Assembly (NCBI GenBank): GCA_045126815.1
Contig: JBGVPD010000003.1
Location: 1 to 22,402, forward strand
Direction: 5' to 3'
DNA from: RGIG1995 sp045126815
GTDB taxonomy: Bacteria; Bacillota; Clostridia; Oscillospirales; CAG-272
DNA: 22,402 nt
Shown: piece by piece, positions 15,201 through 22,322 of the stretch
How positions within the stretch are numbered: position 1 is the stretch's first letter
Layout: each line of letters begins with the position of its first letter
Position numbers and translations under genes: made by a program
Notes under the pieces: generated by a model
Seen by the model: the letters and a program-made list of their open reading frames with translations, nothing else
What the model was told of the DNA's origin: nothing
The model's database searches: none

Positions 15201-16685
15201 ATGATAGTAAAGACAGAAGGAAATATAAATAAATATTACGTACAGTCTCTGTGTATGCTTTTCTTTCCGGGGGCAAAGTTTTCCGAGGGGGAAAATGAGG
15301 AAAAGGGAGTACCGGTCGTAAACGTAAGTTTAAGAGAAGCAGAGGCTGGAGTTGAGGCATTTGCATCAATAAAGCTTGACACAAAGATGAAGACAGGCTC
15401 CAGATTTGAAAAATATAAAAAAGAATATACGAAAAACAGAACTGCAAAAATTGCAGTTGGTATAGCTGTTTTTGAGGCGGGAAAGAGGTTCTTTGGGACA
15501 GTTCCGCCGTGGGGAATATTGACAGGTGTAAGACCTGCTAAGATCGCCGCTGAGATGCTTGATATGGGAATGGATCAAGCGTCTGTAAAAAAGACGCTTG
15601 AAAAAGAGTATTTTCTCAATCCAAAAAAATCAGCTCTTGTTACCGAGATAGCATCAATTGAAAAAGAGATAATAGACAATACGGAGGAGAACGCTTGTTC
15701 CGTTTATATTTCCATTCCGTTTTGTCCTTCGAGATGTGCTTATTGTTCTTTTGTATCTTATGCAACCCCAAGACTTCTTTCACTTATTCCCGATTATCTT
15801 GAGAGATTGAAGTCGGATATAGACAGAATGTTTGATACCATAAAGATGCTTGGTAAAAAGGTCGTGACTGTTTATATCGGAGGCGGAACTCCAACGACTT
15901 TAAGGGAAGAACAGCTTGAAGATCTGCTTATAAAGATTAATGAAAAGATTGACGTTAATTCTTTGAAGGAATTTACTTTAGAGGCAGGCAGACCTGATAC
16001 CGTTACCAAAGAGAAATTAGATATAGCGAAGAAATACGGAGTAACGAGAGTAAGTATAAATCCGCAGACGTTAAATGACAGTGTTTTAAAGCAGATCGTT
16101 AGAAAACATACGATCGAAGATTTTTACAAAGCGTATAATATTGCAAAAGAAAGTGGCATAAAATATATAAATACCGACCTTATTGCAGGATTACCGGGCG
16201 ATACTTTTATGGGATTTTCAAAGACTGTTGACTCGATACTAGAGCTTTCTCCCGACAACGTTACCGTACATACGTTTTGCGTGAAGAAGGCGGCGGATAT
16301 ACTTCGGTATAATTCCAACATTTATTCAAAGAATGGCGGAGACACACCGAAGAGCGTATCGTATGCTTTTTTGAAGACTAAGAATGCGGGATACGTTCCA
16401 TATTATATATACAGACAGAAAAATACGGTTGGCAACCTTGAAAACGTAGGTTATGCAAAACCGGGAAGCGAAGGTTTATATAATATATATATGATGGAAG
16501 ATGTTCATTCTGTTTTTGCTTGCGGAGCAGGGGCTGTAACGAAGCTTATCGAGGGCAAGGATAGAAAGATGAAGAGGATTGCATTCCCCAAATATCCATA
16601 CGAATATCTTGATATGAACAAGACGCCCGAAAAAATTGACGGTATTTTTGAGGAGATAGTTGATTTTTATAAGGAGAACAACTGA
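15201..16685 (+). CDS. hemZ: HemZ-type radical SAM protein (coproporphyrinogen dehydrogenase-like)
   Basis: A 494-residue radical SAM enzyme of the HemN/HemZ family. A distinctive N-terminal domain (about 1-160) carries the HemZ hallmark PPWGILTGVRPAKI. Then comes the iron-sulfur motif SIPFCPSRCAYCSF (Cys175, Cys179, Cys182, spacing CxxxCxxC), followed by YIGGGTPTTL, EAGRPD and DLIAGLPGD, which are conserved SAM-binding segments. HemZ is annotated as oxygen-independent coproporphyrinogen III dehydrogenase. However, several HemN-like proteins do other chemistry, and no other tetrapyrrole gene lies in this window, so the substrate is uncertain. The ATG is preceded by AGGA overlapping the dtd stop region. 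The 3' end is followed closely by the nucleoside kinase gene. Confidence 0.9.
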   Translation: MIVKTEGNINKYYVQSLCMLFFPGAKFSEGENEEKGVPVVNVSLREAEAGVEAFASIKLDTKMKTGSRFEKYKKEYTKNRTAKIAVGIAVFEAGKRFFGTVPPWGILTGVRPAKIAAEMLDMGMDQASVKKTLEKEYFLNPKKSALVTEIASIEKEIIDNTEENACSVYISIPFCPSRCAYCSFVSYATPRLLSLIPDYLERLKSDIDRMFDTIKMLGKKVVTVYIGGGTPTTLREEQLEDLLIKINEKIDVNSLKEFTLEAGRPDTVTKEKLDIAKKYGVTRVSINPQTLNDSVLKQIVRKHTIEDFYKAYNIAKESGIKYINTDLIAGLPGDTFMGFSKTVDSILELSPDNVTVHTFCVKKAADILRYNSNIYSKNGGDTPKSVSYAFLKTKNAGYVPYYIYRQKNTVGNLENVGYAKPGSEGLYNIYMMEDVHSVFACGAGAVTKLIEGKDRKMKRIAFPKYPYEYLDMNKTPEKIDGIFEEIVDFYKENN

Positions 16686-16689
16686 TTAT

Positions 16690-17601
16690 ATGGATAAATA
16701 TATCTATAACGTTTCAAATATGAGTGAAGATGAAAAGAAGGCATTCGTGTTGAGATGTGAAAATAATTTTGAGTTGCAACTGAAGAAGGCATCTCAAAAA
16801 ATAATAGATGAAGATTGTAGGATTATAACACTTTCAGGACCCACTTGTTCAGGAAAAACGACGACCGCAAGCAAATTTATTTCGGCTATTGAACACTCGG
16901 GCAAAAAGGTAGGCGTTATATCTATTGACGATTTTTACAAGGCGAGAAAGGTTCTTGAAAAAGAGTCTATGGAAAGAGGTCTTGATAAGGTAGATTATGA
17001 CTCTGCATTATCGATTGATTTAGATTATTTTGAAGAGTGTATTGACGGTATACTTGAGAAAAAGACTGTAAAATTACCGAGATATAGTTTTGAGCAGGGT
17101 GATAGAAGCGGATATTACGACTTTGACTCATCAAGGTATGACAGGATCATTTTTGAAGGTATTCAAGCTGTTTATCCTGAGGTTACAGAACACATTCATT
17201 GCGGATTTAAGAGTGTGCAAATATCGGTAAAAAGAGACGTTGAAGTCAACGGAAGCTTTTTTACTTCGAGGCAGATTAGGTTTATGCGCCGAATGATAAG
17301 GGATTCAAAGTTCAGAAACGCTCCGCCGGAATTTACTTTCCGTATTTGGAAGGGAGTGTCTGAAAACGAGGATCTGCATATTTTGCCGTTTAACGGAATG
17401 TATGATATAGAAATTGATTCTTTTATGGAATACGAACCTTTTATGATAAAGAAAACTGTTGAAAAGTTGTTGAACAATATAGACAGAAACGATGTTTTTT
17501 ATCATAAGGCTGAAGAAATAAGAGAAAAGATAAAGGACTTTTTTGAGATAAGTCCTGATTATTTACCGAAAGAATCGGTTTACAGAGAATTTTTGGGATA
17601 A
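16690..17601 (+). CDS. uridine kinase-like nucleoside kinase
   Basis: A 303-residue P-loop kinase of the uridine kinase/phosphoribulokinase superfamily. After about 45 residues come the Walker A loop SGPTCSGKTTT (50-59), then ISIDDFYK, the substrate- and magnesium-binding segment of uridine kinases, DYDSA, KLPRYSFEQGDRSG and IIFEGIQAVYP (Walker B-like). The lid and Arg-rich part is RQIRFMRRMIRD. It probably phosphorylates a nucleoside for salvage, but the exact substrate is not readable. Clostridial relatives often carry an extra N-terminal TGS-type domain of about 200 residues, which this one lacks. The ATG at 16690 is chosen, four bases after hemZ, with AAGGAG 13 bases upstream. A TTG at 16660 inside hemZ, with AGGAG before it, would add ten residues and cannot be excluded. 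Confidence 0.85.
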   Translation: MDKYIYNVSNMSEDEKKAFVLRCENNFELQLKKASQKIIDEDCRIITLSGPTCSGKTTTASKFISAIEHSGKKVGVISIDDFYKARKVLEKESMERGLDKVDYDSALSIDLDYFEECIDGILEKKTVKLPRYSFEQGDRSGYYDFDSSRYDRIIFEGIQAVYPEVTEHIHCGFKSVQISVKRDVEVNGSFFTSRQIRFMRRMIRDSKFRNAPPEFTFRIWKGVSENEDLHILPFNGMYDIEIDSFMEYEPFMIKKTVEKLLNNIDRNDVFYHKAEEIREKIKDFFEISPDYLPKESVYREFLG

Positions 17602-17622
17602 ATTACGGAGTATATAATATAA

Positions 17623-18894
17623 ATGAAGATATTGTTTGATAAGACGTCGGTTTTAGGGTTAGGCGAATGTTATATAGCCGTTGAAGGTGAATATATAGTT
17701 TATATAGGCAATGAAAGACCTGAGGGAAATTTTGACAGAGTTATTGACACCAAAGATAAGCTTATATGTCCCGGTTTATATAACTGTCATACACATTCGG
17801 CTATGTCTTTTTTGCGCGGATACGGAGAGGACTTACCGCTTGATAGGTGGTTAAACGAGAAGATATTTCCTGCCGAAGAGAAGTTGACGAAAGAGATCGT
17901 ATATACGAGCTCAAAATTTGCAATAGCGGAAATGATAAAAAACGGTATATGTTCGTTTTCAGATATGTACTATTTCTGTGATGAGACGGTAAGAGCTGTT
18001 GGTGAAACCGGGATGAAGGCTAATATAAGCCGTTCGATCGTTTCTTTTGATAACACTTCCGACCACTCAAAAGATACAAGGTTTATAGAATCCGTAGAGT
18101 TGTATAATAAGTATCACGATAGCTTTGACGGAAGAGTTAAGATCGATTTTTCGCTTCACGCTGAATATACCAACGTTCCTTCAATGGTAAAATACTGTGC
18201 CGACTATACGAGAGGTAAGGATATAGCTTATCAAATTCATTTGTCGGAAACAGAAAAAGAACATAATGAATGTATTGAGCGTCATAAAATGACACCTACT
18301 GAGTTTTTTGAATATTACGGTGTACTTGATAACCCGGTGTCATTTGCTCACTGTGTTTGGGTCAGTGATAACGATATTGATATATTGAAAAGACGTTCGG
18401 CTACAGTTGTTCATAACCCTGCAAGTAACCTTAAACTCGGAAGCGGAATTATGCCTTTATCAAAAATGCTGAAAAAAGGTGTAAACGTTACTTTGGGAAC
18501 AGATGGTGCTGCATCAAACAATACTCTTGATATATTGAAAGAGTTGTATCTTGCTTCAATACTTCAGAAGGGGTATGACAAAGATCCGTCAATGATAAAG
18601 GCGGAAGATATGGTAAAACTTGCAACTGTAAACGGAGCATTATCGCAAAACCGAAAAGACAGCGGTAGGCTTGAGGTTGGAAAAAAAGCAGATATTATAA
18701 TGCTTGATATGAATTCAATCAATAATATACCGAGCTATTCGCCTGTTTACTCGTTGGTTTACAGTATGTCGTCGGCTGACGTTTGTTTTAATATGGTTGA
18801 CGGAAAGATACTTTATGAAAATAAGGAATTTAAGACACTCGATATAGAAAGCTTGAAGAGTGATATGAAAAAACTTCAGAGAGAGCTTTTTTGA
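17623..18894 (+). CDS. mtaD: MtaD-like amidohydrolase (S-adenosylhomocysteine/5'-methylthioadenosine deaminase family)
   Basis: A 423-residue metal-dependent deaminase of the amidohydrolase superfamily. The metal ligands are visible: the HxH pair in NCHTHSAMS (H56, H58), H206 with E209 in IHLSETEKE, H243 in AHCVWV, and D294 in LGTDGAASNN. The family-specific RGYGEDLPLDRWL and VVHNPASNLKLGSG are also present. Family members remove the 6-amino group from S-adenosylhomocysteine, methylthioadenosine or adenosine-like compounds. The exact substrate varies among relatives (some act on guanine or other heterocycles), so mtaD is a family name here. It follows the nucleoside kinase by 21 bases, consistent with shared work in nucleoside recycling. 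The ribosome site (CGGAG) is about 13 bases from the ATG, slightly far. Confidence 0.9.
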   Translation: MKILFDKTSVLGLGECYIAVEGEYIVYIGNERPEGNFDRVIDTKDKLICPGLYNCHTHSAMSFLRGYGEDLPLDRWLNEKIFPAEEKLTKEIVYTSSKFAIAEMIKNGICSFSDMYYFCDETVRAVGETGMKANISRSIVSFDNTSDHSKDTRFIESVELYNKYHDSFDGRVKIDFSLHAEYTNVPSMVKYCADYTRGKDIAYQIHLSETEKEHNECIERHKMTPTEFFEYYGVLDNPVSFAHCVWVSDNDIDILKRRSATVVHNPASNLKLGSGIMPLSKMLKKGVNVTLGTDGAASNNTLDILKELYLASILQKGYDKDPSMIKAEDMVKLATVNGALSQNRKDSGRLEVGKKADIIMLDMNSINNIPSYSPVYSLVYSMSSADVCFNMVDGKILYENKEFKTLDIESLKSDMKKLQRELF

Positions 18895-18931
18895 GGTTTT
18901 AAATTGCATAGGAAAGAGAGCGTGATTATTT

Positions 18932-20560
18932 TTGGGAAATAATAAGAGCCGAAACAATTTGTTTTTTTCAGGCGTTGTTATTTTAACTTTTGCCAATATA
19001 TTGGTAAAGGTTATAGGTCTTTTGTATAAAATCCCGTTACATAACTTGTTGAAAGATGAGGGTATGGGATATTTCAATGCCGCTTATAAGATATATACTA
19101 TGTTTTATATGGTATCGACAGCCGGACTGCCGGTTGCAGTTTCGATCATGGTATCATCGTCAAGAACGAAAGGTAATCGCAGGGAAGTAAAGCTTATATT
19201 TAAATCTGCGCTGACCTTGTTTTTAATTATAGGTACTATAGGTACTACCATAATGATGGTTGGATCTCACGGATTTGCCGGACTTATGAAAAATTCACCT
19301 GCTTATATTTGTATTTTAGCAGTTGCTCCGACACTGTTCTTTATTTGTATTTGCAGCGCGATAAGAGGTTATTTCCAAGGATATCAGAATATGGTGCCCA
19401 CTGCGGTTTCCGAAGTTTTGGAGTCTCTCGGTAAATTCTTGCTCGGAATGTTGTTTGCATTGTACGCGAAGAATCAGGGATATTCATTACCGGTAGTTGC
19501 GGCTTTCGCGTTGTTGGGATTAACTATCGGTGTTGTGATCGGAACATTGTATATCGTTATTCATAGAGTGATGTTTAAGTCCGAGGAATACGATGCAGAG
19601 TTCGTTGAAGATAAGGAAGCACCTGTAAGAAGCATAGGACAGCTTATAAAGGCGTTATTTGTTATAGCGATTCCGATTTCAATAAGCTCATCCGTTATGA
19701 GTGTTGCAGATGCAATTGACTCTATTGTAATACAGAGAACGCTTCAGGCTGTTAGCTATACTGCTAAAGAGGCAACTGCATTGTTTGGTAACTATTCAAC
19801 TCTTGCAGTATCGTTATATAACTTGCCACCCGTTTTGATATATCCTATATCTTGCGCAATTGTTCCGTATATTTCATCGGCATTGGCAGAGAAAGATATT
19901 GAAAAGGCTAAGGGGGTTATGACAAGTTCTCTAAAAATAGCATCACTTATAGCTATTCCCGCAGCTCTTGGTTTGTCTGCGTTGTCAAAGCCTGTTTTGG
20001 GATTACTGTTCTCGGATAAAGATTCTGTAAATCTTGCGGCGCCTTTGCTGTCTGTACTTGCGATTGCAGTATTCTTTGTAGGTATGCTTTCGGTAACAAA
20101 TGCTATTTTACAGGCAAACAGACACGAAAGAATGCCGATTATATCAATGATATCGGGCGCTGTTGTGAAGGTAACCTCGTCTTATGTGTTTATGAGATTT
20201 ATCCTTCCCGAAGGCAAGGAAATGTTCGGTGCACCGATCGGAACCGTACTTTGTTATATGACTATAGCGATTCTTAACTTTGTGTTTATTGCAAAGAAGA
20301 TCGGACTTGTGCCCGATTTTAAGATAGTATTTTTAAAACCGTTTGTTTCAGCAGTTCCGTGTGTATTAGCGGCAATTGCTGTATACGTTTTACTTTCGGG
20401 AATTCACACGAAGATAGCGACTTTAGTAGCTATATTTGCCGCTGTAATGGTTTATGGGGCAACTGTATTCTTGCTTAAGGCTATAACAAAGGAAGAAGTT
20501 TTGATGATACCGAAAGGACAAAAGATTTATTCTTTGCTTCATAAATTAAAGCTTATGTGA
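18932..20560 (+). CDS. SpoVB/MurJ-type oligosaccharide flippase
   Basis: A 542-residue polytopic membrane protein with about 14 hydrophobic segments, of the MOP/MATE-like polysaccharide transporter superfamily. Typical features are the first helix with FANILVKVIGLLYKIPL, the GMGYFNAAYKIYTMFY segment, AIRGYFQGYQNMVPTA, and the paired middle stretch around LPPVLIYPISCAIVPYIS. In B. subtilis the gene at this place is yabM, a SpoVB paralogue; family members flip lipid-linked sugars such as lipid II or serve cortex synthesis. Position next to mazG and the yab genes points to that orthologue rather than to the general MurJ. The start is a TTG at 18932 with GGAAAGAGAG upstream; no better in-frame start is seen. 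It is 37 bases downstream of mtaD. Confidence 0.9.
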   Translation: MGNNKSRNNLFFSGVVILTFANILVKVIGLLYKIPLHNLLKDEGMGYFNAAYKIYTMFYMVSTAGLPVAVSIMVSSSRTKGNRREVKLIFKSALTLFLIIGTIGTTIMMVGSHGFAGLMKNSPAYICILAVAPTLFFICICSAIRGYFQGYQNMVPTAVSEVLESLGKFLLGMLFALYAKNQGYSLPVVAAFALLGLTIGVVIGTLYIVIHRVMFKSEEYDAEFVEDKEAPVRSIGQLIKALFVIAIPISISSSVMSVADAIDSIVIQRTLQAVSYTAKEATALFGNYSTLAVSLYNLPPVLIYPISCAIVPYISSALAEKDIEKAKGVMTSSLKIASLIAIPAALGLSALSKPVLGLLFSDKDSVNLAAPLLSVLAIAVFFVGMLSVTNAILQANRHERMPIISMISGAVVKVTSSYVFMRFILPEGKEMFGAPIGTVLCYMTIAILNFVFIAKKIGLVPDFKIVFLKPFVSAVPCVLAAIAVYVLLSGIHTKIATLVAIFAAVMVYGATVFLLKAITKEEVLMIPKGQKIYSLLHKLKLM

Positions 20561-20568
20561 GGATAATG

Positions 20569-21225
20569 ATGGATATTATAAAAGAGTTAAAAGAAAAAGA
20601 AAAATATACGTCTGAGGATCTAAGAAAGATAATGGAAATTCTCCGTTCGGAAAACGGCTGTCCTTGGGACAGAGTTCAGACGCATAAATCCATAAGACAG
20701 GATTTTATAGAAGAGGTATATGAGACTGCCGAAGCCATTGATCTCGAGAGCGACGACATGCTTTGTGAAGAACTGGGTGATGTGCTTTTGCAGGTTATGT
20801 TCCATTCAAGAATAGCAGAAGAGGAAGGCAGATTTTGCATAGACGACGTATATACCGGTGTATGCAAAAAAATGATCGAAAGACACCCACATATATTTGG
20901 AGACGTAAACGTTGAAAGTGTAGAAGATGTTCTGACCAACTGGGATAACATAAAACAAAGTTCAAAAAAGAGAGACACGTTGAAAGAGCAGCTTGATGGG
21001 GTATGTAAGGCGTTGCCTTCGCTTATGTTGGCGTCAAAATATATTAGCAAAGCAACGAAGAGTGGAATTGAAGTTGCGGAATATTCAACAAAAGAAGAGG
21101 TTTGTGAAGAGTATATAGGAGAGTTGCTTTTTTCAATCGTAGCGCTTTCAAAGAAAATGGGGATCGATGCAGAATTGGCTCTTCAAAAGACGTGCGATAA
21201 ATTTTTGAAAAGTAACATAAAATAA
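20569..21225 (+). CDS. mazG: MazG nucleoside triphosphate pyrophosphohydrolase
   Basis: A 218-residue all-alpha NTP pyrophosphohydrolase that cleaves (d)NTPs, including aberrant ones, to NMP and PPi. The N-terminal MazG core shows CPWDRVQTHKSIRQ, the magnesium-binding EEVYE (E48, E49, E52) and EELGDVLLQVMFHS (E67, E68, D71). RHPHIFGDV and a diverged second half follow. It is a short form: the B. subtilis neighbour protein YabN has an added N-terminal tetrapyrrole-methylase-like domain, absent here. The ATG at 20569 is chosen because GAGG (20559-20562) sits six bases before it. GTG at 20557 and ATG at 20566 are in frame, but the ribosome site fits them poorly. The flippase stop lies within this ribosome site, so the genes are coupled. 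Confidence 0.94.
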   Translation: MDIIKELKEKEKYTSEDLRKIMEILRSENGCPWDRVQTHKSIRQDFIEEVYETAEAIDLESDDMLCEELGDVLLQVMFHSRIAEEEGRFCIDDVYTGVCKKMIERHPHIFGDVNVESVEDVLTNWDNIKQSSKKRDTLKEQLDGVCKALPSLMLASKYISKATKSGIEVAEYSTKEEVCEEYIGELLFSIVALSKKMGIDAELALQKTCDKFLKSNIK

Positions 21226-21314
21226 TATACAAATTTATACTTTTGAATAAAAATTAACAAAAAATATGCAGTTAGATGCAAAAAAATTGATGTTTTTGAT
21301 ACATTTTTTTAAAA

Positions 21315-21359
21315 AACTATTGATTATTTGAAAAATGTTTGATATACTAATCAATAGTT
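21315..21359. promoter_or_regulatory. 12-bp inverted repeat straddling the hup promoter
   Basis: AACTATTGATTA (21315-21326) and TAATCAATAGTT (21348-21359) are perfect reverse complements separated by 21 bases. The left arm contains the -35 box. The right arm begins at the last base of the -10 box and covers the expected transcription start. This placement suggests two binding half-sites for a repressor, or autoregulation. It is too early in the transcript to be a terminator. Confidence 0.6.
21320..21348 (+). promoter_or_regulatory. sigma-A promoter for hup
   Basis: TTGATT (21320-21325), a 17-base spacer and TATACT (21343-21348) give good matches to the sigma-A consensus in a 184-base AT-rich gap with no gene. 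Transcription should start near 21355, giving a leader of about 55 bases with a strong GGAAGGTAGG ribosome site at 21391-21400. Confidence 0.7.
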
Positions 21360-21409
21360 AGATACATAATAAAATTTAGGTTTAAATAATGGAAGGTAGG
21401 TAATTAATT

Positions 21410-21685
21410 ATGACAAAGTCACAGCTCATCGATGCAGTAGCAAAGTCAACTAACCTTAAGAAAAAAGATGCAGAAGCAGCAGTTAGCGCAACACTTGATG
21501 CAATTTCTGCAGCACTTGTAGAAGGCGACAAGGTTCAGCTTGTTGGTTTTGGTACATTTGAAGTTAAGGAACGTGCAGCAAGAACAGGTATCAATCCTTA
21601 CACAAAGAAGGCTATGGATATTCCTGCATCAAAGAGTCTTTCCTTTAAAGCAGGCAAGGCTATGAAAGCTCTCCTCAACAAATAA
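21410..21685 (+). CDS. hup: HU family DNA-binding protein
   Basis: A 91-residue histone-like protein, exactly the family length. It begins MTKSQLIDAVAKSTNLKKKDAE. It has the core LVEGDKVQLVGFGTFEVKERAART, the DNA-arm segment with the conserved GINPYTKK (the Pro that intercalates in bent DNA), and the ending IPASKSLSFKAGKAMKALLNK. It acts as a dimer to bend and compact DNA. Codon use differs from its neighbours (mostly GCA for Ala, AAG for many Lys, CTT for Leu), as expected of a highly expressed gene. It has its own promoter and terminator, a strong ribosome site nine bases before the ATG, and sits between mazG and rqcP as in many Clostridia. Confidence 0.97.
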   Translation: MTKSQLIDAVAKSTNLKKKDAEAAVSATLDAISAALVEGDKVQLVGFGTFEVKERAARTGINPYTKKAMDIPASKSLSFKAGKAMKALLNK

Positions 21686-21704
21686 TTTTAGGGTAATTTT
21701 TGGG

Positions 21705-21731
21705 TCCCCCGAGGATAGTTTTCTCGGGGGA
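21705..21731 (+). terminator. strong hairpin terminator after hup
   Basis: TCCCCCGAG (21705-21713) and CTCGGGGGA (21723-21731) pair perfectly over nine bases, and two further weak pairs leave a small loop. A T-rich tract follows (ATTTCGAAATTTTTT), with six Ts at 21740-21745. The stem begins 20 bases after the hup stop and ends 21 bases before the rqcP start. Confidence 0.88.
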
Positions 21732-21752
21732 TTTCGAAATTTTTTAGAAAAA

Positions 21753-21995
21753 ATGCGATTAGATAAGTTTTTGAAAGTATCAAGAATAATAAAGAGAAGA
21801 ACCGTGGCAAACGATGCTTGTGATGCTTCGCATGTCATGGTTAATGGTGTTTGTGCGAAGGCTTCGTACAACGTAAAGGAAAACGACATAATAGAAGTTA
21901 CATTCGGAGAAAGAAAACTGAAAGTACGCGTTCTTGACGTCAAGGAAACGACCAAGAAAAATGAAGCTGCGTCATTATACGAGGTAATTCAGTAA
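21753..21995 (+). CDS. rqcP: S4-domain ribosome quality control protein RqcP (YabO)
   Basis: An 80-residue RNA-binding protein made almost entirely of an S4 domain: MRLDKFLKVSRIIKRRTVAND, then VMVNGVCAKASYNVKENDIIEV, ending with KETTKKNEAASLYEVI. These are close family signatures of Hsp15/YabO proteins. In B. subtilis RqcP binds stalled 50S subunits and works with RqcH in C-terminal alanine tailing of stuck nascent chains. The location directly before yabP-yabQ matches B. subtilis. The ATG has no visible Shine-Dalgarno (TTTTTTAGAAAAA precedes it) and follows the hup terminator, so expression probably depends on read-through or an unrecognised promoter. Confidence 0.94.
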   Translation: MRLDKFLKVSRIIKRRTVANDACDASHVMVNGVCAKASYNVKENDIIEVTFGERKLKVRVLDVKETTKKNEAASLYEVIQ

Positions 21996-21999
21996 AAGG

Positions 22000-22028
22000 G
22001 CATATCTTAAATATACAAAGCATATATT
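22000..22028 (+). promoter_or_regulatory. candidate sigma-E (sporulation) promoter for yabP-yabQ
   Basis: GCATATC (22000-22006) resembles the sigma-E -35 core (ATA-rich, KMATATT). CATATATT (22021-22028) resembles the -10 CATACAMT. The spacer is 14 bases, within the normal sigma-E range. It lies in the 60-base gap between rqcP and yabP. In B. subtilis yabP and yabQ are mother-cell genes, which makes this match more credible. Confidence 0.5.
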
Positions 22029-22055
22029 TTATTAAATATAATGCGGAGGTATGTT

Positions 22056-22322
22056 ATGGATAACAGTGCTCACAATATAATACTTGAAGATAGAAAGAAA
22101 CTTGTTCTCAGCGGTGTTTCGGACGTTGTAAGTTTTGATGAGATATCGGTAGTGCTTGAAACACTGAAGGGACGGTTAAATATAAACGGGAGTAATCTTC
22201 ATATACATACGTTGTGCCTTGAGGATGGTAACGTTACCATTGAAGGAAACGTAGATGAATTGATGTATGAGGATTCCGAACAAAACAAAAGAAAAGGCTT
22301 GTTTGGTAGGATAATCGGCTGA
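22056..22322 (+). CDS. yabP: sporulation protein YabP
   Basis: An 88-residue protein of the YabP/YqfC family: NIILEDRKKLVLSGVSDVVS, a middle LETLKGRLNINGSNLHIHTL, and VTIEGNVDELMYED, the usual sequence marks and length. It is made in the mother cell and is needed for spore formation in B. subtilis; its molecular role is not settled. The ATG at 22056 is preferred because GGAGG (22045-22049) lies six bases before it. An in-frame ATG at 22041 would begin ahead of that site. Its stop overlaps the yabQ start by one base, so the two are coupled. Confidence 0.93.
   Translation: MDNSAHNIILEDRKKLVLSGVSDVVSFDEISVVLETLKGRLNINGSNLHIHTLCLEDGNVTIEGNVDELMYEDSEQNKRKGLFGRIIG

Noticed and set aside
21226..21314. 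Possible terminator after mazG.
   Set aside because: There are T runs but no convincing GC-containing hairpin; read-through into hup cannot be excluded.
21270..21366. Direct repeat AGTTAGATGCA/AGTTAGATACA flanking the hup promoter.
   Set aside because: Ten of eleven bases match, but the region is very AT-rich and the copies are 86 bases apart; too weak to call alone.
21389..21403. Mini-frame MEGR and stop overlapping the hup ribosome site.
   Set aside because: A four-codon frame arising from the GGAAGGTAGG ribosome site itself; no independent evidence for translation.
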